A stretch of 64,000 nucleotides of DNA from contig NZ_LT592170.1 in the NCBI RefSeq assembly GCF_900088825.1, forward strand, positions 980,852 to 1,044,851, written 5' to 3'. Source of the DNA: Thiomonas delicata. GTDB lineage: Bacteria > Pseudomonadota > Gammaproteobacteria > Burkholderiales > Burkholderiaceae_C. A model generated the notes under the pieces. That model searched no databases. It saw only the letters and a list, made by a program, of their open reading frames with translations, and had not been told where the DNA came from. This document shows positions 58,864-64,000 of the stretch, in pieces; position 1 is the stretch's first letter; every line of letters begins with the position of its first letter. A program made the position numbers and the translations under genes.

Positions 58864-61791
58864 ATGGACATGACCCCACCCCCGGCCGACATCGCCTTCA
58901 CTCTCGACGGCAGGCTCGTTCAAGCGCATGCCGGCGAAACCATCTGGGCCGCCGCGCAGCGCCACGGCGTCGAGATCCCGCATCTGTGCCACCACGACCC
59001 CTTGCGCCCGGTGGGCAACTGCCGCGCCTGCATGGTGGAGGTCGACGGCGAGCGTGTGCTGGCCGCCTCGTGCTGCCGCACCGTGGCGCCGGACATGAAG
59101 GTGCAGACGCATAGCGCGCGCGCCGTCGCCGCCCAACGCGGCGTGCTCGAGCTGCTGGTCGCGCGCAAGCCGCAGCGCGTGGATCGCATCGACGACGAGC
59201 TCGACCACTGGTGCGAACAGCTCGGCGCCGACCGCCGCCGCTACGCCGGCGCTTTCCAGGGCGCGCAGGCCGAGGCCGCGCAGTGGCCCGCCCCCGCTGC
59301 AGGGCCGTCCCAAAGCGGCGGCGCCCCCCCAGGGGGGCTGCAAGGGCAAGACCCGAGCACGGGGGCTTACACCCCGCCGGCGGCCGACATGAGTCACCCC
59401 GCTATCAGCGTCAACCTCGACGCCTGCATCCTGTGCACCCGCTGCCTGCGCGCCTGCCGCGAGGAGCAGGGCAACGACGTCATCGGCCTCGCCGGGCGCG
59501 GCGCCGGCGCGCGCATCGTGTTCGACCAGGCCGCCGCGATGGGCGACAGCACCTGCGTGGCTTGCGGCGAATGCGTGCAGGCCTGTCCCACCGGCGCGCT
59601 GGCGCCGGCCAACGGCGCCTGGGCCAAGCCCTCGGCGCGCACGGTGGACTCGGTCTGCCCCTATTGCGGCGTGGGCTGCGCGCTCACCTACCACATCCAG
59701 CCCGACGCGCAGGGCCGCGAGCACATCGCCCGCGTCGACGGCCGCGACGGCGTGGCCAACCACGAACGTCTGTGCGTCAAAGGTCGTTTCGGCTTCGACT
59801 ACGTCGCCAACCCCGCGCGCCTGACCGTGCCGCTCATTCGCCGCGAGGGCGTGGCCAAGGATCCCGAGCAGGTCAAGCTGGCCGACTGGCGCGCCGTGTT
59901 CCGCGAAGCTACCTGGGACGAAGCGCTGGAACGCGCCGCTGGCGGCCTGCGCAACATTCGCGAGCAGCACGGCGGGCGGGCGTTGGCCGGGTTCGGCAGC
60001 GCCAAGGGCAGCAACGAAGAGGCCTACCTGTTCCAGAAACTGGTGCGGGCGGGTTTGCGCACCCATAACGTGGACCATTGCACCCGGCTATGCCACGCAT
60101 CGAGCGTGGCCGCGCTGCTCGAAGGCATCGGCTCGGGCGCGGTGAGCAACCCCGTGATGGACGTGCTGCAGGCCGATGTGGTGCTGCTCATCGGCGCCAA
60201 CCCCACGGTGAATCACCCGGTGGCGGCGAGCTGGATGAAGAACGCCATGGCGCGCGGCACCCGTTTCATCCTCGCCGATCCGCGCCGCACGGAATTGGCG
60301 CGCAAGGCCTGGATGACCCTGCAGTTCCGCGCCGATACCGACCTGGCCCTGCTCAACGCCATGCTGCACGTGGTGTTCGACGAAGACCTGCTCGACGCCG
60401 AAAGCGTGCGCGACCGCTGTCATCCGGACGAGGTCGAAGCCGTCCGCAAGCACGTGGCGGGCCTGTCGCCCGAGGCCATGGAACCCGTCTGCGGCGTGCC
60501 GGCCGCCGACATCCGCGCCGCCGCGCGCGCTTTCGCCACCAGCAAGGGGTCCATGATTCTCTGGGGCATGGGCATTTCCCAGCATGTGCATGGCACCGAC
60601 AACGTGCGCGCGCTCATCGCCCTGTGCCTGCTCACCGGGCAGATCGGACGTCCGGGCACCGGGCTGCACCCGCTGCGCGGCCAGAACAACGTGCAGGGCG
60701 CCAGCGATGCCGGCCTGATCCCCATGATGTTCCCCGACTACGTGCGCACGCAGGCCGATGGCGCGATGGACAAAGCCGAGCATTACTGGAAGCTGCCGCC
60801 AGGGCAGCTCAGCCGCGAGCCGGGCTTGACGGTGGTGGAGATCATCCACGCCGCGCTGGAGGGCAAGATCCGCGGCATGTACATCGAGGGCGAGAACCCG
60901 GCCATGAGCGACCCCGACGTGCATCACGCGCGCCAGGCGCTGGCCGGGCTCGAGCATCTGGTGGTGCAGGACATCTTCCTCACCGAGACGGCGGCGCTGG
61001 CCGACGTGGTGCTGCCGGCCACGGCCTGGCCGGAGAAGACCGGCACCGTCACCAACACCGACCGCCTCGTGCAACTCGGCCGCCAGGCGCTCAAGCCGCC
61101 GGGGCAGGCCAGGGCCGACTTGTGGATCATCCAGGAGATGGGGCGGCGCCTGGGCGTGGCGCCCGTCGCCGAGGTCGACATGCACGGCGGCGAGGCCGGT
61201 GTGGGCGCGGTGTTCGAGGACATGCGCGGCATGATGCCTTCCATCGCCGGCATCTCCTGGGACCGCCTGCAGCGCGAAGGCGCCGTCACCTACCCCTGCG
61301 CGGAGGAAGACCAGCCCGGCCAGCGCGTGGTGTTCATCGACCGCTTCCCCACCGCCGACGGCCGTGCCAAGCTGCTGCCCGCGCCGCTGAGTTTCGCCGA
61401 CGAACGCCCCGACAACGCCTACCCGCATGTGCTCATCACCGGACGCGAACTCGAACACTGGCATACCGGCGCCATGACGCGCCACGCCAGCGTGCTCGAC
61501 GCGCTGGAGCCGCAGGCCACCGTCAGCGCCCACCCCAGCCTGCTGGCCAAGCTGGGCGTCGCCCCCGGAGAGGTGCTGCGGGTCGAGTCGCGTCGCGGTG
61601 CCATCCAGCTCGCCACCCGCGCCGACCCCGGCATGCCCGAAGACGCCGTGTTCATCCCCTTCGCCTATGCCGAGGCGGCGGCCAATCTGCTCACCAACGC
61701 CGCGCTCGATCCCTGGGGCAAGATCGCCGAGGTGAAGTACTGCGCGGTACGCCTGAGCAAGGCCGAAGCCGAGGCGGTCGCGGCGGCCTGA
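58864..61791 (+). CDS. fdsA: Formate dehydrogenase alpha subunit (Mo/W-bisPGD, FdsA type)
   Basis: A 975-residue cytoplasmic catalytic subunit oxidising formate to CO2. It begins with a [2Fe-2S] domain (C42, C53, C56, C70), then two ferredoxin clusters (C188/191/194/198 and C231/234/237/241) and the domain-I [4Fe-4S] cluster (C265, C268, C272, C304). The metal site reads DHCTRLCHASS, with Cys410 the likely Mo/W ligand and His411 next to it. MPT-binding segments include WGMGISQHVHGTDNVRA, GQNNVQGASD and the C-terminal LITGRELEHWHTGAMTR. An alanine/glycine/proline-rich insertion of about 35 residues sits at 141-175. Neither fdsC/fdhD nor fdsD is in the window; they may lie elsewhere. Confidence 0.95.
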   Translation: MDMTPPPADIAFTLDGRLVQAHAGETIWAAAQRHGVEIPHLCHHDPLRPVGNCRACMVEVDGERVLAASCCRTVAPDMKVQTHSARAVAAQRGVLELLVARKPQRVDRIDDELDHWCEQLGADRRRYAGAFQGAQAEAAQWPAPAAGPSQSGGAPPGGLQGQDPSTGAYTPPAADMSHPAISVNLDACILCTRCLRACREEQGNDVIGLAGRGAGARIVFDQAAAMGDSTCVACGECVQACPTGALAPANGAWAKPSARTVDSVCPYCGVGCALTYHIQPDAQGREHIARVDGRDGVANHERLCVKGRFGFDYVANPARLTVPLIRREGVAKDPEQVKLADWRAVFREATWDEALERAAGGLRNIREQHGGRALAGFGSAKGSNEEAYLFQKLVRAGLRTHNVDHCTRLCHASSVAALLEGIGSGAVSNPVMDVLQADVVLLIGANPTVNHPVAASWMKNAMARGTRFILADPRRTELARKAWMTLQFRADTDLALLNAMLHVVFDEDLLDAESVRDRCHPDEVEAVRKHVAGLSPEAMEPVCGVPAADIRAAARAFATSKGSMILWGMGISQHVHGTDNVRALIALCLLTGQIGRPGTGLHPLRGQNNVQGASDAGLIPMMFPDYVRTQADGAMDKAEHYWKLPPGQLSREPGLTVVEIIHAALEGKIRGMYIEGENPAMSDPDVHHARQALAGLEHLVVQDIFLTETAALADVVLPATAWPEKTGTVTNTDRLVQLGRQALKPPGQARADLWIIQEMGRRLGVAPVAEVDMHGGEAGVGAVFEDMRGMMPSIAGISWDRLQREGAVTYPCAEEDQPGQRVVFIDRFPTADGRAKLLPAPLSFADERPDNAYPHVLITGRELEHWHTGAMTRHASVLDALEPQATVSAHPSLLAKLGVAPGEVLRVESRRGAIQLATRADPGMPEDAVFIPFAYAEAAANLLTNAALDPWGKIAEVKYCAVRLSKAEAEAVAAA
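59284..59389. repeat. GC-rich palindromic element inside fdsA, in frame
   Basis: Within fdsA the DNA contains GCCCCCCCAGGGGGGC (59323-59338) next to GCAAGGGCAAGACCCGAGC and a GGGGGC run. This mode of sequence resembles Burkholderiales intergenic repeats. It keeps the frame open, coding a low-complexity Gly/Pro/Ser/Gln segment (residues 141-175) between the N-terminal [2Fe-2S] domain and the ferredoxin domain. Other FdsA proteins, as I know them, have a short linker here. Confidence 0.5.
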
Positions 61792-61880
61792 GCCGCGCGG
61801 CGCGGTTGAACGCGGCAGGTCGATCGCCGCGAACGGGCCGGGCTCTCGCCCGGGTCGAAACCGCGGCTAGCCCGGGCCGA

Positions 61881-61909
61881 TTGCCCTCGCGGGCGCGTGG
61901 CGTTATGAT
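61881..61909 (+). promoter_or_regulatory. Promoter of the modE-like gene
   Basis: TTGCCC (61881-61886) and TATGAT (61904-61909) are 17 bases apart. The -10 matches the consensus at five of six positions. It overlaps the inverted repeat at 61900-61925. Confidence 0.5.
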
Positions 61910-61925
61910 TTCCGGCACATATCGC
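61900..61925. promoter_or_regulatory. ModE-box-like operator before the modE-like gene
   Basis: GCGTTATG and CATATCGC are 8-base arms (one mismatch) around a 10-base spacer. The CGTTAT...ATATCG form resembles ModE sites. It covers the -10 box and start point, fitting autorepression. Confidence 0.55.
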
Positions 61926-61981
61926 AGCGGGCGCGTCATCACGTCGCGGCCGCTGCGCATCGGCAAGCGCGAGGAGTCGCC

Positions 61982-62407
61982 ATGAACGTGCAAGGCGCAT
62001 CAACACCACAACCCAAGGTCAGGCTGGAAATCAAGCAGGGCACCGCCATCGGTCCCGGCAAGGCCAAATTGCTCGAAGCCCTGGCGCGTACCGGCTCCAT
62101 CTCCGCCGCCGCGCGCGACATGGACATGAGCTATCGCCGCGCCTGGCTCCTGGCCAGCAGCCTGAACCGCGCTTTCAAGGGTCCGTTGGTCGAGGCCAGC
62201 AAGGGCGGCAGCGGAGGCGGCGGCGCGCTGCTCACCCCCCTGGGCTACGAGGTGCTGCGCCGCTACCGGCGCCTGGAGCAAAAGGCCATGCGCGCCATCG
62301 AGGCCGATATGCGCGCGTTCAACGCCTTGCTGCGCGAAGCTGGCGAGATGCCCGACGAACCGCTGGGCGCCGCCGACCCGGCGCCCGACCCCGAGCGGAT
62401 CGGCTGA
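61982..62407 (+). CDS. ModE-type winged-helix regulator without molybdate-binding domain
   Basis: A 141-residue protein with the ModE N-terminal DNA-binding domain: LEIKQGTAIGPGKAKLLEALARTGSISAAARDMDMSYRRAWLLASSLN, then VEASKGGSGGGGALLTPLGYEVLRRYRRLE of the wing. The TOBE/Mop domains that bind molybdate in full-length ModE (about 260 residues) are absent; after the wing comes a helix and a short acidic tail. It probably represses the downstream oxyanion importer; how it senses the metal is unclear. It lies 190 bases after fdsA with its own promoter. Confidence 0.87.
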   Translation: MNVQGASTPQPKVRLEIKQGTAIGPGKAKLLEALARTGSISAAARDMDMSYRRAWLLASSLNRAFKGPLVEASKGGSGGGGALLTPLGYEVLRRYRRLEQKAMRAIEADMRAFNALLREAGEMPDEPLGAADPAPDPERIG

Positions 62408-62740
62408 GTCGATCCAGACCGTCTCGGCTTGACGCAACCCGTCGGCAGACCTGTTTCTCGGCGGCTACGGCGACCTGCGCGAGGGCAGATCGGCGGAGTG
62501 TTCGGCCAACGCCGGCGTGATTGGCCTAGAAGATGGCCTGGAAGACGTCTGCCGATGCATGGCGCCGAAGCAGGACGGCCGATGACCTGGCGCAGCGCAG
62601 ATTCGGCATTCAAGCGGCGTTTACATGTTGTCATGGCTTGGATGCAAGGCATTCGTTATATTTCTGAAAATATTTCGATGGTCTCGCATCCATGTCGCGC
62701 TGCAGACCTCTTTCATGTTCTCGTTCGGGAGATTGAATCC
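62408..62740. other. Regulatory gap before the molybdate/tungstate-type importer
   Basis: No gene is seen in this 333-base region; long frames entering from upstream have no family motif. The AT-rich part from 62615 contains a ModE-like box and probably the importer promoter, though no clear -35/-10 pair was found. TTGTCA (62628-62633) is a possible -35 but the spacing to TATATT is too long. Confidence 0.45.
62654..62677. promoter_or_regulatory. ModE-box-like operator before the importer genes
   Basis: CGTTATATTT-N4-AAATATTTCG is an inverted repeat with 8 of 10 arm positions paired. It closely resembles the ModE consensus (CGnTATAT ... ATATnnCG) and the site at 61900-61925. It lies 64 bases before the binding-protein start codon. 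Confidence 0.65.
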
Positions 62741-63673
62741 ATGCTCAGGCGTACCTTTCTAACCCTCCCCATGGCCGCCGTCGCGGCTTGTTTCACGCTG
62801 CTGGCGCCGGCGGCGCAGGCGGCCGAGCCGGTGCTCAAAGTGGCGTATGCCGGATCGATGGGCGCGCTGATGGACAAGGCCCTCGGCCCGGCCATTCAGC
62901 AGCAGGCGCATGTGCAATACCAGGGCCAGGGCGCGGGCGCCTATGGCCTAGCCCGCCTGCTCGCGGCGAAGCAGATCTCGGCCGACGTGTTCGTCTCCAT
63001 CACGCCGGGTCCGATGCAGGTGCTGCAGAAGGCCGGCCTGGTGGGCGTGGCGGTGCCGGTCGCCAGCACGCAGATGGTCATCGCCTACAGTCCCCAAAGC
63101 CGCTACGCGAAGGACTTCGAAGCCGCCGCGGCCGGCCGCACGCCGTGGTACGAGGTGTTGCAAAAGCCGGGCGTGAAGTTCGGCCGCACCGACCCCAAGA
63201 CCGACCCGCAGGGGCGCAACATCGTGTTCGCCATGCTGCTGGCGCAGACCTATTACAAGCAGCCCGGGCTGGCCAAGGCCATCCTCGGGCCGGTGGTGAA
63301 CCCGTCGCAAATCTTCGCCGAGCCTTCGCTGCTGTCGCGCCTGGAGTCGGGACAGATCGACGCGTCGTCCGGCTATCTGAGCGCGGTGATCTCGCACAAG
63401 CTGCCCTACATCAGGTTGCCGAACGAGATCAATCTCAGCGATCCGAATCTCGCCGCGACCTGGTACGACAAGGCGCATTTCGACATCACCCAACCCGACG
63501 GCAAGACCGAAACCCTGTCCACCCAGCCGCTGGTGTTCTACGCCGCGGTGCTGAAGAACGCGCCCAACCCGAAGGCGGGCGAGGCGTTCATCAAGCTCAT
63601 GCGCAGCCCGCAGGGGCAGGCGATGTTCAAGCGCTACGGCTATAGCGAACCCAAGGGCGGCGACCTGCGGTGA
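62741..63673 (+). CDS. Molybdate/tungstate-type ABC substrate-binding protein (WtpA/ModA-like)
   Basis: A 310-residue periplasmic protein. A signal peptide (MLRRTFLTLPMAAVAACFTLLAPAAQAA) is followed by LKVAYAGSMGALMDKALGPAIQQ, with the AGSM anion-binding serine, then QGQGAGAYGLARLLAAKQISADVFVSI, KFGRTDPKTDPQGRNIVFAML and a late AFIKLMRSPQGQAMFKRYGY. These match the WtpA/ModA branch of extracellular solute-binding proteins. It would capture molybdate or tungstate for formate dehydrogenase. GGGAG lies 10 bases before ATG 62741; the long upstream frame is not used. Confidence 0.88.
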   Translation: MLRRTFLTLPMAAVAACFTLLAPAAQAAEPVLKVAYAGSMGALMDKALGPAIQQQAHVQYQGQGAGAYGLARLLAAKQISADVFVSITPGPMQVLQKAGLVGVAVPVASTQMVIAYSPQSRYAKDFEAAAAGRTPWYEVLQKPGVKFGRTDPKTDPQGRNIVFAMLLAQTYYKQPGLAKAILGPVVNPSQIFAEPSLLSRLESGQIDASSGYLSAVISHKLPYIRLPNEINLSDPNLAATWYDKAHFDITQPDGKTETLSTQPLVFYAAVLKNAPNPKAGEAFIKLMRSPQGQAMFKRYGYSEPKGGDLR

Positions 63674-63709
63674 GCGTTGCGCCGCGCCAAGCGCGCGCCA
63701 GCGGCGACA

Positions 63710-64000
63710 ATGTCGCGCATGCCCGTCACGCCGCTCGATAGCGCCACCACCGCAGACATCGCCAGTCACCCGCCCGCCGATGGCGCGGCGCGGCGCGCCT
63801 GGGTCGTGGCCGCGTTCGGCCTGGCCGGGCTCGCCTTTCTGGCGCTGCCCTTCCTCGGTCTGGTCATCAGCACGCCCTGGGGTCAGCTGCAGTTGCAGCA
63901 GGGAGACCTCGGCGCCCTGCGCGTCTCGGTGGGCTACACGGTACTGGCCGTAACCCTGGTCATGGGGTTCGGCACGCCCGTGGCCTGGTGGCTGGCGCGC
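63710..64000 (+). CDS. Molybdate/tungstate-type ABC permease, N-terminal part
   Basis: The frame from ATG 63710 (or 63719) stays open to the right edge: 97 codons so far. After a polar start (MSRMPVTPLDSATTADIASH) come a first membrane helix (AWVVAAFGLAGLAFLALPFLGLVI), a loop with ALRVSVGYTVLAVTLVMGFGTPVAWWLAR, which is the hallmark start of ModB/WtpB/CysT permeases. It lies 36 bases after the binding-protein gene. The rest and any ATPase gene are outside the window. Confidence 0.85.
   Translation, partial: MSRMPVTPLDSATTADIASHPPADGAARRAWVVAAFGLAGLAFLALPFLGLVISTPWGQLQLQQGDLGALRVSVGYTVLAVTLVMGFGTPVAWWLAR

Noticed and set aside
62429..62740. N-terminal extension of the oxyanion-binding protein
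   Set aside because: It would hide the signal peptide and run through the ModE-like operator.

Overview
The window looks like chromosome from a Gram-negative, GC-rich (roughly 65%) betaproteobacterium of the order Burkholderiales. Evidence: a general porin of the betaproteobacterial type, a CIRCE-controlled groES-groEL pair, the cytochrome c4 - resB - ccsA - msrPQ - lysA - cyaY - mrcA - pilMNOPQ - aroKB - dgt run usual in this order, and ubiquinone biosynthesis (coq7). The genus cannot be fixed from sequence reading alone. No rRNA, tRNA, CRISPR array, transposase or phage gene was seen.

Layout. 1-2000: the 5' part of coq7 (minus) and a porin. 2093-7890: a LysR regulator divergent from a tight operon coding for a succinate dehydrogenase/fumarate reductase-like complex (iron-sulfur subunit, two small membrane anchors, flavoprotein) with a class I two-subunit fumarase placed inside it. 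7933-15292 (minus): a probable sulfolactate catabolic operon: sulfo-lyase SuyA and SuyB, a TauABC/SsuABC-like ABC importer, two sulfolactate dehydrogenase-like enzymes (SlcC-like and ComC-like) and a TauE/SafE anion exporter. A GntR/UTRA regulator (15474-16226) faces it, and a near-palindrome overlaps the -35 box of the suyA promoter. 16290-18517: groES-groEL with promoter, CIRCE and terminator. 18636-23609: two uncharacterised zinc-ribbon membrane proteins and a PlpD-like secreted patatin phospholipase. 23644-44118: housekeeping: engB, cytochrome c4, System II cytochrome c maturation (resB, ccsA), the methionine sulfoxide reductase pair msrPQ, lysA with the tiny lipoprotein gene lptM, cyaY, mrcA, the type IV pilus operon pilMNOPQ running into aroK, aroB and dgt. 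44243-49329: a MarR-controlled tripartite EmrAB/NodT-type efflux pump. 49366-53949: histidine phosphatase, HPP-family membrane protein, CBS-containing ClC channel, TDT-family exporter. 54118-64000: a formate module: FdsR-like LysR regulator, oxalate/formate-type MFS carrier, a fused NuoE-NuoF diaphorase subunit, a large Mo/W formate dehydrogenase alpha subunit, a ModE-type HTH protein, and a molybdate/tungstate-type ABC importer whose permease runs off the window.

How the parts work together. In the sulfolactate operon the importer would bring in the sulfonate, SlcC and ComC could interconvert the enantiomers through sulfopyruvate, SuyAB would split (R)-sulfolactate to pyruvate and sulfite, and the TauE/SafE protein could export sulfite. 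In the formate module the MFS carrier would move formate/oxalate, the soluble dehydrogenase would oxidise formate with NAD+, and the oxyanion importer under the ModE-like protein would supply its metal. Two similar ModE-box-like inverted repeats lie before the modE-like gene and before the importer, and an LTTR-like palindrome lies about 63 bp upstream of the predicted start of the transporter-FDH unit.

The most notable points are: (i) the sulfolactate operon and its candidate operator; (ii) a fumarate-reductase-like flavoprotein in which the position of the covalent FAD-binding histidine reads as cysteine; (iii) a fused FdsG-FdsB subunit beside a metal-uptake system; (iv) a GC-rich palindromic stretch inside fdsA that stays in frame; (v) the paired ModE-like operators. 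All functional assignments rest on reading motifs and context; no database search was run.
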